Origin: DAHUZL01 sp035533215
GTDB lineage: Bacteria; Chloroflexota; Dormibacteria; Aeolococcales; Bog-877
Assembly: GCA_035533215.1 (NCBI GenBank)
Contig: DATLUG010000029.1
Coordinates: 62,001-126,000, forward strand
Reading direction: 5' to 3'
DNA length: 64,000 bases
The notes beneath the pieces were generated by a model, which saw only the letters and a program-made list of their open reading frames with translations, made no database searches and was not told the DNA's origin. The translations under genes and the position numbers were made by a program. Positions 54,597 to 62,049 of the stretch are shown one piece after another; position 1 is the first letter of the stretch, and the number at the start of each line of letters is the position of its first letter.

Positions 54597-54617
54597 GACT
54601 AGTGAGATAAACTAGTC
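54597..54617. promoter_or_regulatory. Palindromic MarR-type operator GACTAGT-N7-ACTAGTC over the -10 box
   Basis: Perfect seven-base arms around GAGATAA form an AT-rich island in GC-rich DNA. TAAACT (54608-54613) inside it is a fitting -10 box, seven bases before ATG 54621. A bound repressor would block RNA polymerase, so autoregulation by the adjacent MarR protein is likely. Confidence 0.75.
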
Positions 54618-54620
54618 ATC

Positions 54621-55100
54621 ATGGTTCGGACCCCCTCCCCCCGGCCGCTGCCCGCCACCGCCCTCCCGGGGCGGACGTCGGGGGTCGCCGCCCTCGCCGA
54701 CGAGCTGCGCCCGGTGCTGGTGCGGCTCGGCCGCCGGCTCCGCCAGGAGCCCGTCATCCCCGAGCTGGGCTCGGCCCACGCCGCGGTGCTGACGGCGCTC
54801 GGCCACGGGCCGGTCACGGTCGGCGAGCTGGCGGCCCGGGAGCAGATGCGGGTGCCCTCGATCGTCGTCCTGCTCGCCCCCCTGGAGGCCCGCGGCCTGG
54901 TCCGGCGCAGCCCCGACCCCGCCGACCGCCGCCGGGTGTGGATCACCCGCACCGTCGAGGGCGACCGGCTGGCGCTGACCGCCCGGCGGGCGCGCACCGC
55001 CTGGCTGGCCGCCCAGCTCCAGCGGCTCGACAGCACCGAGCGGCTGCTGGTCGCCCGGGCGCTGCCGGCCTTGGAGCGGCTCCTGCTCGAGGAGCTCTGA
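54621..55100 (+). CDS. MarR-family transcriptional regulator
   Basis: A 159-residue winged-helix dimeric repressor. The helix-turn-helix is VTVGELAAREQMRVPSIVVLLAPLEARGLVRR and the wing is the family hallmark DPADRRRVWITRT. MarR proteins usually release DNA when they bind small aromatic or oxidising compounds. A perfect palindrome covers its own promoter. The MFS exporter gene begins three bases after its stop, the standard repressor-efflux pair. No cysteine for redox sensing was noticed in the DNA-binding part. Confidence 0.93.
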   Translation: MVRTPSPRPLPATALPGRTSGVAALADELRPVLVRLGRRLRQEPVIPELGSAHAAVLTALGHGPVTVGELAAREQMRVPSIVVLLAPLEARGLVRRSPDPADRRRVWITRTVEGDRLALTARRARTAWLAAQLQRLDSTERLLVARALPALERLLLEEL

Positions 55101-55102
55101 CG

Positions 55103-56350
55103 GTGGCGCTGCGGGATGTCGGCCAGCGCACGTTCCTGGCCCTCGGCACCCACAACTACCGGCTCTTCTTCGCCGGCCAGCTGGTCTCGGTGACCGGCAC
55201 CTGGGTGCAGACCACCGCCCAGGCCTGGCTCATCCTCCAGCTGACCCACTCACCGCTGATGCTCGGCCTGCTGGTCACGGTGCAGTTCCTGCCGGTCACC
55301 CTGGCCGGCCCCTTCGGGGGGGTGGTCGCCGACCGCCTGCCCAAGCGGGGGGTCCTGATCGCCACCCAGAGCGCGTTCGCGGCCGCCGCCGCGGTCCTCG
55401 CCGCCCTCACCTGGATCGGCCACCCCCACCCCGCCGTGATCTTCGCCGTGGTGTTCTGCTTCGGGGTGATCAACGTCATCGACGGGCCCACCCGCCAGGC
55501 CTTCGTGACGGAGATGGTGGGGCGCCCCCAGCTGCCCAACGCGGTCGCGCTGAACTCGTTGGCGTTCAACTCCGCCCGGGTGGTGGGACCGGCGGTGGCG
55601 GGCGTCCTGATCGGGACCGTCGGGGTGAGCCTGTGCTTCGCCCTCAACGCGCTGTCCTATGTGGCCGTCATCGTCGGCCTGGCGCTGATCCGCAGCGACC
55701 TCCTGCACCGGCCCGACCGGTCGAGGGCGGTGCCGGCGGGTGTCCTCCGTCAGCTCCGCGAGGGGGTGGCCTACGTGCGCCAGACCCCCGACATCGCCCT
55801 GGCGATCGGGCTGATGGCGGTGGTCTCCGCCTTCAGCCTCAACTTCTCCATCTTCCTGCCGGCCCTGGCCCGGACGACCCTGCACGTCGGCGCCTCCGGG
55901 TTCGGGCTGCTCAGCACCGCCCTCGGGGCAGGGGCCCTGCTGGGGGCGCTGGGAGTCGCCTATCGCGGCCGGGCGGACTGGCGGCCGCTCCTGGTCGGCT
56001 GCGCGGGCCTGGGACTGTTCATGATCCTGGCCGGGCGCGCCCCCGGACTGCCCCTGGCGATGGTCTGGCTGGCGCTCGCCGGCGCCGGCATGATCACCTA
56101 CAGCTCGATGACCAACAGCCTGCTGCAGATGCGCACCCCCGCCCACCTTCGGGGGCGGGTGATGGGGCTCTACCTGTGGATCTTCCTGGGCACGGCCCCG
56201 GTCGGGGGTCTGGTCACCGGCGCGGTCGAGCAGGCCGGGGGGGCGCCGCTGGCGATGACGGTGGGAGGGCTGCTCGCCCTCGGCACCGCGGCCGCGGGCG
56301 GAGCGGTCCTCCTCCGTCGCCGCCGGCCGGTCGCGAGCTGCGCCGCCTGA
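55103..56350 (+). CDS. MFS efflux transporter (EntS-like MFS_3)
   Basis: A 415-residue transporter with about 12 helices. NYRLFFAGQLVSVTGTWVQTTAQAWLIL starts helix 1 and GGVVADRLPKRGVLIATQ is the MFS loop 2-3 motif. VIDGPTRQAFVTEMV and LNSLAFNSARVVGPAVAG are typical of the EntS/MFS_3 group, which exports siderophores or drugs. GAGGAG before GTG 55103 lies inside the marR end. Co-transcription with marR suggests inducible drug or metabolite efflux. Confidence 0.92.
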   Translation: MALRDVGQRTFLALGTHNYRLFFAGQLVSVTGTWVQTTAQAWLILQLTHSPLMLGLLVTVQFLPVTLAGPFGGVVADRLPKRGVLIATQSAFAAAAAVLAALTWIGHPHPAVIFAVVFCFGVINVIDGPTRQAFVTEMVGRPQLPNAVALNSLAFNSARVVGPAVAGVLIGTVGVSLCFALNALSYVAVIVGLALIRSDLLHRPDRSRAVPAGVLRQLREGVAYVRQTPDIALAIGLMAVVSAFSLNFSIFLPALARTTLHVGASGFGLLSTALGAGALLGALGVAYRGRADWRPLLVGCAGLGLFMILAGRAPGLPLAMVWLALAGAGMITYSSMTNSLLQMRTPAHLRGRVMGLYLWIFLGTAPVGGLVTGAVEQAGGAPLAMTVGGLLALGTAAAGGAVLLRRRRPVASCAA

Positions 56351-56364
56351 CCCCGGCGGCAGGG

Positions 56365-57174
56365 TCAGGCGGAGGGGTCCGCTCCCGGTCCCGGACCCCC
56401 CACCGGGCTCCCCAGGGCGTGGTACCCGCCATCGGCGTGGAGCTGCTCGCCGGTCGTCGCCGGGAGGTAGTCGGAGAGCAGCGCGACCGCCGTCCGCGCC
56501 ACCGGGGTGGCGTCGCGCGGGTCCCATCCGAGCGGCGCCTGGGCCGCCCAGCGCTGGGGGAAGGTGTCGAACTGGGGAATCCCCTTGGCCGACATCGTCA
56601 CCAGCGGCCCGGCCGCGATCGCGTTCACCCGGATCCGATGAGGCCCGAGGTCGCGGGCGAGGTAGCGGACCACGGCCTCGAGCCCAGCCTTGGCGACCCC
56701 CATCCAGTCGTAGAGGGGCCACGCCACCCGGGCGTCGAAGTCGAGGGTCACGATGCTCCCGCCGCGCTCCCGCATCAGCGGCAGGCAGGCCCGGCTCAGC
56801 GCCTGCAGGGAGTAGGCGGAGACCTGGAGCGCGGTGGCCACCGACGTCCAGGGGGTCTGGAGGAAGTTGCCGCCGAGCGCGTCCGGGGGAGCGAAGGCGA
56901 TCGAATGCACGACCCCGTCCAGGCGGTCTCCGCCCGCGGCCAGGGTCTGGGGCAGGCGGTCGAGATCCTCCTCCCGGGTGACGTCGAGCTCCAGCACCGG
57001 CGGGACCGGTCGGAGGCGCCGGGCGGTGCGCTCGGTGAGCGACCGGGCCCGGCCGAAGGAGGTGAGGACGACCTCGCCGCCCTCCGCCTGGACCGCGGCC
57101 GCGATGGCGGAGGCGATCGAGCTCGGGGTGAGCACCCCGGTCACCAGGATGCGCTTGCCGTCGAGGAGCCCCAT
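56365..57174 (-). CDS. fabI: Enoyl-ACP reductase, InhA-like FabI
   Basis: A 269-residue NADH-dependent reductase for the last step of fatty-acid elongation. MGLLDGKRILVTGVLTPSSIA is the FabI cofactor start (GxxxxxSIA). GVVHSIAFAPPDALGG follows. The catalytic pair is Tyr-x6-Lys in YDWMGVAKAGLEAVVRYLA, a pattern closer to mycobacterial InhA than to E. coli FabI. GGGAGG sets ATG 57174. The usual FabG partner of InhA is not adjacent. Confidence 0.93.
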   Translation of the reverse strand: MGLLDGKRILVTGVLTPSSIASAIAAAVQAEGGEVVLTSFGRARSLTERTARRLRPVPPVLELDVTREEDLDRLPQTLAAGGDRLDGVVHSIAFAPPDALGGNFLQTPWTSVATALQVSAYSLQALSRACLPLMRERGGSIVTLDFDARVAWPLYDWMGVAKAGLEAVVRYLARDLGPHRIRVNAIAAGPLVTMSAKGIPQFDTFPQRWAAQAPLGWDPRDATPVARTAVALLSDYLPATTGEQLHADGGYHALGSPVGGPGPGADPSA

Positions 57175-57325
57175 CGCCACCTCCCGCACCCTCCCGATCG
57201 AGGACTGGCTCCGAGAGCCCTCCGCCCACTGGCAGGGTAGCGACCCCTGACCCCCGCCGCCGGCACACCGGCGCGCCCGGCGGCGGCTGGCGAGGTCGGG
57301 GGGCGGGTCCGCATCCCCCCCCGGT

Positions 57326-57331
57326 TAGAAT
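57326..57331 (+). promoter_or_regulatory. -10 box TAGAAT, leaderless LCP gene
   Basis: TAGAAT is eight bases before GTG 57340 with no Shine-Dalgarno. Confidence 0.5.
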
Positions 57332-57339
57332 CGGCAACC

Positions 57340-58368
57340 GTGTCGACTGCCAGCGGGCAGCCGCGACGGCGGCGTGCTGGGCTGCGAGCGGACGGCAGCG
57401 GAGCTCCCTCCCGTCGGCGGCTGGCCCTCCTCCTCGCCCTCGGGTTCGTCGTGTCCGGGCTCTGCGGCGGGTTCTTCTACTTCCTGCCGGTGGTGACCAC
57501 CGCCCTCCACGACACCGGCCAGGCGCGCCCCCGCACCGATCCCGGCGGGAGGGCGGCCGGCCCGGGGGGGACCCCGGCGGCTGGCCAGCCGTTCACGGTC
57601 CTCCTGCTGGGGTCGGACAACGACAAGAAGTTCGTCGCCGCCCACATCCTCACCCAGACCATGATCCTGGTCCGGGTGGTCCCGGCGACCCACCAGGTGT
57701 GGATGCTGTCGCTGCCCAGAGACCTGTGGGTCCCGATCTCGACCGGCGGGTCGGCCAAGATCGACGCCGCCTACGAGACCGGGGGGCCCTCCAGCGCCAT
57801 CAGCACGGTCGAGCAGGACTTCCACGTCCACGTCGACTACTACGCCTGGGTGGGGCTGAACGGCCTGGTCGACCTGATCGACCGCCTCGGCGGCATCGAC
57901 CTGGTCGCCCAGATGCCGGTGCTCGACAACTTCTACCCCGCCGACCTCGCCAGCGGCGACCCCTACGGGTACCGCCGGGTGGTGGTGCTGCCCGGCCCCC
58001 AGTTCGACGCCGGCATCCTCTCCCTGGAGTACGTGCGGTCGCGCCACGGCGACCTGCTCGGCGACATCGCCCGCTCCAAGCGCCAGCAGGAGCTGCTGGT
58101 CGACCTGCGGGCGGCCGCCCACCAGCTCAGCCTGGCTGACCTCCCCTCCCTGGTGAGCGCCCTCAACGGCCAGTTCCACACCGACCTCGGCCTCGGCCAG
58201 GTCTCGTCCCTGCTGCCGCTCGCCCAGGGGATCACCTCAGCCAACGTCCACGAACTGGTGATGCTTCCACCCGACTTCAGCTACGCCACCATCGACGGCC
58301 AGGACGCCCTCCTGCCCAACTGGACCGCCATCAACGCGCTCGTCGCCCGCGCGTTCCCGAGCCGGTGA
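57340..58368 (+). CDS. LytR-CpsA-Psr (LCP) family cell-wall glycopolymer ligase
   Basis: A 342-residue membrane-anchored protein. One helix at about 28-50 follows a basic N-terminus, so the LCP domain lies outside. Conserved residues are LLLGSDND, LSLPRDLWVPI, the segment KIDAAYETGG, GLVDLIDRLGGIDL and YVRSRHGDLLGDIARSKRQQELL, whose Arg and Asp residues hold the polyprenyl diphosphate. LCP enzymes move glycopolymers from lipid carrier to peptidoglycan. GTG start with a close -10 box. It is followed by the propeller-like and YbhN-like genes on the same strand. Confidence 0.93.
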   Translation: MSTASGQPRRRRAGLRADGSGAPSRRRLALLLALGFVVSGLCGGFFYFLPVVTTALHDTGQARPRTDPGGRAAGPGGTPAAGQPFTVLLLGSDNDKKFVAAHILTQTMILVRVVPATHQVWMLSLPRDLWVPISTGGSAKIDAAYETGGPSSAISTVEQDFHVHVDYYAWVGLNGLVDLIDRLGGIDLVAQMPVLDNFYPADLASGDPYGYRRVVVLPGPQFDAGILSLEYVRSRHGDLLGDIARSKRQQELLVDLRAAAHQLSLADLPSLVSALNGQFHTDLGLGQVSSLLPLAQGITSANVHELVMLPPDFSYATIDGQDALLPNWTAINALVARAFPSR

Positions 58369-58396
58369 GGGGCTGGCGGCGCCGGGGGGGCGCGGG

Positions 58397-59422
58397 TTGA
58401 GACCGGGACGGCCGCGCCGGCTGGCGGCGGCTTGCTGCCTGGCAGCCTGCATGGCGGGCTTCGGGCTGGGGGTCTGGCGCCTGTTGGGCGCCCTCCAGAC
58501 CCACTACCCGACGGGGCGCCGTCCGGACCAGTCCCACGCGCTGGTCAGCCTTCCCGGCACCCTGGTGGTGGCCCAGGGGGGGGCCCTCTACCGTCTGCGG
58601 GGGCAGTCGTTCACGGCCCTCACCGGCACGAAGGGACGCTGGACCCAGCCGGCGCCGATCCCCGGCCACGCCGGCCTGATCGCCGCCTCCCAGACCATCA
58701 ACTTCTCCAACCTCGTCGCGATGGCGGCGGACGGCACCGGGCGCCGCCTGCTCACCCACGACGCCGCCCCGGCGCAGGCCGACAACCACTGGGCCTACTA
58801 CCCACGGGTCTCCCCGGACGGCCGCACCCTCTTCTACGCCTACGACCTCCACGATCCCCAGGCCAGCTACGACGTGACGTTCGCGATCATGAGCCAGCCC
58901 CTCTCGGGGGGGCCGCTGACCCAGTGGACGGTGCCCCACCCCTACACCGGCGGCGACGTGCAGCCGGTCCCCCTCCCCGGCGGCGGGCTGATCTACGCCA
59001 AGTGGTCGATCGACACCACCGGCCACACCTACGCGCAGCTGTGGCTGCAGTCCGGCCCCGGCCAGGCTGGAGTCGCGCTGACCACGCCGGCGGCGGACTG
59101 CCAGGAGCCGGCGCTGTCGCCCAACGGACGCCTGCTGGCGATGATCTGCGTCGACGCCCGCGCCCAGCAGGACTCCCTGACGGTCGCCGGGTTCAACGGC
59201 CGCACCCTCGGACCGCGGCGGGTGCTCGCGACCGGGCCGCTGCCGGCCAGCCCCACCTGGTCGCCCTCGGGCACCCAGCTCTGCTTCCTGGCACCGGTCG
59301 GTCGGCTCGGCCCCTTCCAACTCTGGTGGCTGCGCAACCCCCTGGCCCACCACCCGGAGGCCCCCGTGCAGGTGACCACCGGGCTCGACCTCACCGCCAC
59401 CGCCGCCGTCGCCTGGAGCTGA
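58397..59422 (+). CDS. Exported TolB/PD40-like beta-propeller protein
   Basis: A 341-residue protein from TTG 58397, 28 bases after the LCP stop. A signal-like hydrophobic stretch (AAACCLAACMAGFGLGV) precedes repeats of the TolB/PD40 type: YYPRVSPDGRTLFYAYD, QEPALSPNGRLLAMIC and ASPTWSPSGTQLCFL each show the SPDG-like turn. Such propellers bind partners or ligands. No enzyme motif was seen. CLAAC could serve as a lipobox, but this is unsure. Position suggests a cell-wall or secretion role with the LCP protein. Confidence 0.78.
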   Translation: MRPGRPRRLAAACCLAACMAGFGLGVWRLLGALQTHYPTGRRPDQSHALVSLPGTLVVAQGGALYRLRGQSFTALTGTKGRWTQPAPIPGHAGLIAASQTINFSNLVAMAADGTGRRLLTHDAAPAQADNHWAYYPRVSPDGRTLFYAYDLHDPQASYDVTFAIMSQPLSGGPLTQWTVPHPYTGGDVQPVPLPGGGLIYAKWSIDTTGHTYAQLWLQSGPGQAGVALTTPAADCQEPALSPNGRLLAMICVDARAQQDSLTVAGFNGRTLGPRRVLATGPLPASPTWSPSGTQLCFLAPVGRLGPFQLWWLRNPLAHHPEAPVQVTTGLDLTATAAVAWS

Positions 59423-59425
59423 CCG

Positions 59426-59674
59426 GTGGCCACCTCCTCGCTCGCCACCGTGGTCGAGGTCGGCGCCCTGGTCGTCGTCGTCTACGGGGTGGCCCGCTTC
59501 CGCCCCCGCCCCGGTCGGGGCTGGCGCCCGGCGCGGCCGGCGGCCCCGGGCGAACCACCGCCGCGTGACGATGGGAGTGCCGAGGAGGCGGCGCCGGACC
59601 CGGGCGCGGCCGCCGATCCCGGCCCCGAGCCGGAGCGGGACGCGCGCGCGGAGGGCGGCCCGAGCCGCCCCTGA
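59426..59674 (+). CDS. Small single-helix membrane protein
   Basis: An 82-residue ORF from GTG 59426, three bases after the propeller gene. It has one hydrophobic helix (VVEVGALVVVVYGVARF) and a long acidic proline-rich tail. No family was recognised. Tight spacing supports it as a gene, but low-complexity sequence lowers confidence. Confidence 0.5.
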   Translation: MATSSLATVVEVGALVVVVYGVARFRPRPGRGWRPARPAAPGEPPPRDDGSAEEAAPDPGAAADPGPEPERDARAEGGPSRP

Positions 59675-59772
59675 GACGGCCTCCCCCGGAGCCGGCGCCC
59701 CCGGCATTGGACGTTCCCACCGGTGTCACCTATCGTGACCGCCGTGCACGTCTGCCGAGCCGGGTCCGCCAG

Positions 59773-60819
59773 ATGAGCCGCGGGACGCGGGTGCGCGAGC
59801 GCCTCCGCCGGCTCAACCCGAGCACCTGGCTGTCGGTGGTGGTCGGTCTGGGAGCGGTCGCGGCCCTCATCGTCCTCATCCACCCGAACCTGCTCGGGCG
59901 GGCCCTCACCCACTTCGACCTGGCGCTGATCCCGGCGATCGTCGTCACCTCGCTCGCCTACTACGTCCTCCAGGGCGTCCGCTGGCAGTTCCTCCTGCGC
60001 GACGCCGCGGTGCGGCTGCCGATGATGGGGACGGTCCTGCTCAACCTCGCCGGCCAGGCCACGACCCTGCTGCCGCTGGGGGAGCTCACCCGGGCGGTGC
60101 TGGTCACCCAGGCCGCCGAAGCGGAGTTCGGCGACGTCCTCGCCACCATCACGGTCCAGGAGCTGATCTACACCCTGTTGCTCATCGTGCTCGCGGTGCC
60201 GGGGCTGTTCGAGTTCCACCTCTCCCCGGCGATCCCGTTCGCGGCCCTGTCAGCCGCGTGCCTGGCCCTGGGGGTGCTCACGATCCCTCCCCTCTTCAAC
60301 CAGATCCACGGCCTGGTGACGAGGATCCCCGGGCTGGAGCGCTTCGCCGGCCCCCTCGGTCAGCTCCAGCAGGAGACGGTGGAGCTGCTGCACCGGCCCG
60401 ACACCGCCGGCTGGTCGCTGATCAGCCTGGCCCAGGCGGCGGCGATGGTCACCGCCTTCTGGCTGGTGGTGACGGCGCTCGCCCCCGCCGCCCTCAGCTG
60501 GCCGGAGGCGGCCTCCATCTACGCCCTCTCCAGCATCGCCGGCGCGGTGAGCCTCATCCCGGGTGGGATCGGCGCCTCGGAGGCGGCCCTGGCGGGGCTG
60601 CTCATCGGCGCCGGGCTGGCGCCCGCCACCGCCACCGGGGTGGCCCTGATGCAGCGGCTGGCGGACAAGGGGATCGCCACCGTCAGCGGGTTCGTGGCCT
60701 ACGGGGTGGCCCGGCCCCGCTACCACCTCTCCGGCCTGTTCTCGCTCCGGCCGAGGCGCGAGCGCACCGGCGGCGCCGTGGGCGGCGGCCTCGCCGCCGG
60801 TCCCGCTCCCCAGTCCTGA
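59773..60819 (+). CDS. YbhN/UPF0104-type flippase-like membrane protein
   Basis: A 348-residue protein with about eight helices of the lysylphosphatidylglycerol-synthase transmembrane family (UPF0104). Hallmarks are YYVLQGVRWQFLLRDA, LLPLGELTRAVLV and SSIAGAVSLIPGGIGASEAALAGLL. Relatives flip lipid-linked molecules or transfer sugars to lipids. ATG 59773 was chosen; a TTG at 59707 would add 22 residues. It ends the plus-strand run that began with the LCP gene and converges on a cupredoxin gene. Confidence 0.85.
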   Translation: MSRGTRVRERLRRLNPSTWLSVVVGLGAVAALIVLIHPNLLGRALTHFDLALIPAIVVTSLAYYVLQGVRWQFLLRDAAVRLPMMGTVLLNLAGQATTLLPLGELTRAVLVTQAAEAEFGDVLATITVQELIYTLLLIVLAVPGLFEFHLSPAIPFAALSAACLALGVLTIPPLFNQIHGLVTRIPGLERFAGPLGQLQQETVELLHRPDTAGWSLISLAQAAAMVTAFWLVVTALAPAALSWPEAASIYALSSIAGAVSLIPGGIGASEAALAGLLIGAGLAPATATGVALMQRLADKGIATVSGFVAYGVARPRYHLSGLFSLRPRRERTGGAVGGGLAAGPAPQS

Positions 60820-60842
60820 CCGGCGCTGGCTCCGGCGGTCAG
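60816..60842. terminator. Bidirectional hairpin whose arms hold both stop codons
   Basis: CTGACCG (60816-60822) pairs with CGGTCAG (60836-60842). The plus-strand TGA and the minus-strand stop each lie inside an arm. There is no T-run. Confidence 0.45.
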
Positions 60843-61306
60843 CCGACGACGCGGATGGTGCCGACCATCCCCAGCCGCTCGTGGGGGATGCAGAAGTAGC
60901 GGTAGGTGCCGTCGACCGAGAGGTGGATCCGGGCCCGCGCGCCGGGGGGCAGGACGTGGCTCCAGCCATGGCCGCCCGGGGGGACCTGGGCGTCGGCGGG
61001 AGCGGCGGCCAGCGCCGCTTCGTCGGTCGTGGTGTGGTCGAAGTGGCGGGTGACGTTGACGAAGGTGACCGTCCCGCCCCGGCGCAGGCACACCGCCGCC
61101 GGGACAAAGGTCAGGCGCTGGGTGGCGTCGACGGTGACCGCCAGCCGGCTCCGCTCCACCGTGCACCCGCGGAGCGGGGGACGCGGGGCCGGGGCTCGCG
61201 CCGCCCCCCCGCAGGCGGCCAGCCCGGCCACCAGCCCCAGGGTCAGCGTGCCGACCACGGTTCGGACGCGGACCAGGCTGACACGGCCGCGCGCCCCGGT
61301 CAGCAC
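60839..61306 (-). CDS. Second blue-copper lipoprotein
   Basis: A 155-residue exported cupredoxin. The lipobox is GLAAC with Cys32. The copper ligands are H88 or H91 (RHFDHT), C139, H142 and M147 (CIPHERLGM), the plastocyanin spacing C-x2-H-x4-M. Two extra cysteines (C48, C73) may form a disulfide. It sits between the YbhN gene and the oxidase cluster and probably carries electrons at the outer membrane face, perhaps to the CuA subunit encoded nearby. The GTG start is uncertain; a GTG nine codons in would also leave an intact signal. Confidence 0.87.
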   Translation of the reverse strand: MLTGARGRVSLVRVRTVVGTLTLGLVAGLAACGGAARAPAPRPPLRGCTVERSRLAVTVDATQRLTFVPAAVCLRRGGTVTFVNVTRHFDHTTTDEAALAAAPADAQVPPGGHGWSHVLPPGARARIHLSVDGTYRYFCIPHERLGMVGTIRVVG

Positions 61307-61346
61307 CCCCAGGACGGCCCGGTCAGCGCCGCCCGGTGGCGCCGGC

Positions 61347-61577
61347 TCAGCCTCCGGTGACCCGGGTGGCGAAGCCCCCCTCTTCGATGGCGGCGAGCAG
61401 GGCCACCACCGTGGTCAGGGTGAAGAGGATCGAGACCGTGAGCACCGCGATGCGCGCCCGCTGCATGGTGCCGCCGAAGCTGAGCAGGGCCGCCCCCGCC
61501 ACATAGGCGATGGCCATGCAGAAGACCGACGCGATGGCGAAGATGGTGAGGCCCGGTACGGCTCCGAAGATCCCCAT
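61347..61577 (-). CDS. Small two-helix membrane protein beside the oxidase cluster
   Basis: A 76-residue protein with two membrane helices (about residues 10-33 and 44-64). GGGAGAGAG precedes ATG 61577, and a consensus promoter (61688-61716, minus strand) reads into it. No family was recognised. Shared control region with the oxidase operon suggests it belongs to the same response. Confidence 0.7.
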   Translation of the reverse strand: MGIFGAVPGLTIFAIASVFCMAIAYVAGAALLSFGGTMQRARIAVLTVSILFTLTTVVALLAAIEEGGFATRVTGG

Positions 61578-61687
61578 GTCGCTCTCTCCCAGGTCCCGCT
61601 GGACGGGGCGTTGGCGGTTTCGCCCGTCGCCGTCCGGCCGGATCGCACCGACGGCGGTGCGGCGTCCGGGTCGACGCTCTGGTGGGG

Positions 61688-61716
61688 AGCGTACGGGGAT
61701 CGTCGGGACCTGTCAA
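61688..61716 (-). promoter_or_regulatory. Consensus promoter TTGACA-17-TACGCT for the small membrane protein
   Basis: On the minus strand TTGACA (61711-61716) and TACGCT (61688-61693) are 17 bases apart. Confidence 0.7.
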
Positions 61717-61754
61717 CTGCCCCGCCCGGCTGGTTCCGTCGGCCCCTGCGGTCC

Positions 61755-61779
61755 CCGGGTGTCCCGACCGGACACCCGG
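61755..61779. promoter_or_regulatory. 25-base operator-like palindrome between divergent promoters
   Basis: CCGGGTGTCC and GGACACCCGG are perfect ten-base arms with a five-base centre. It lies 38 bases from one -35 box and 23 from the other, fitting a shared activator or repressor site. Confidence 0.65.
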
Positions 61780-61802
61780 TGGCGGACCCCCGGGCTCGCC
61801 GA

Positions 61803-61831
61803 TTGACACGGGCCTCCCCGGGGACTAGCCT
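61803..61831 (+). promoter_or_regulatory. Consensus promoter TTGACA-17-TAGCCT for the oxidase operon
   Basis: TTGACA (61803-61808) is followed after 17 bases by TAGCCT (61826-61831). Confidence 0.7.
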
Positions 61832-62049
61832 GTGCGCGTCGTGATCGGGGCCGCCGTACCCGATCGGCCTCTGGGGGATCGGACAGGACCGTGGGTTCGG
61901 AGATCGGATCATCGCCGGTCGGACGAGGCACCGGGCGGCCCGGCGCCGGCGCACGTCGGCACCCCCGAGGGGCTGCGACCCCTCGCCAGCACCGGGCGGT
62001 CCCGCCCGACGCGGGTCGGCGCGATCAGTAGAGGAGAGGTGAGCCACAC

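Larger units (their letters stand above)
61578..62049. other. 472-base divergent control region of the oxidase cluster
   Basis: No gene was supported. The region holds two divergent consensus promoters, a 25-base palindrome between them, and a plus-strand leader of about 210 bases ending in GGAGAGG before ATG 62050. Confidence 0.6.
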
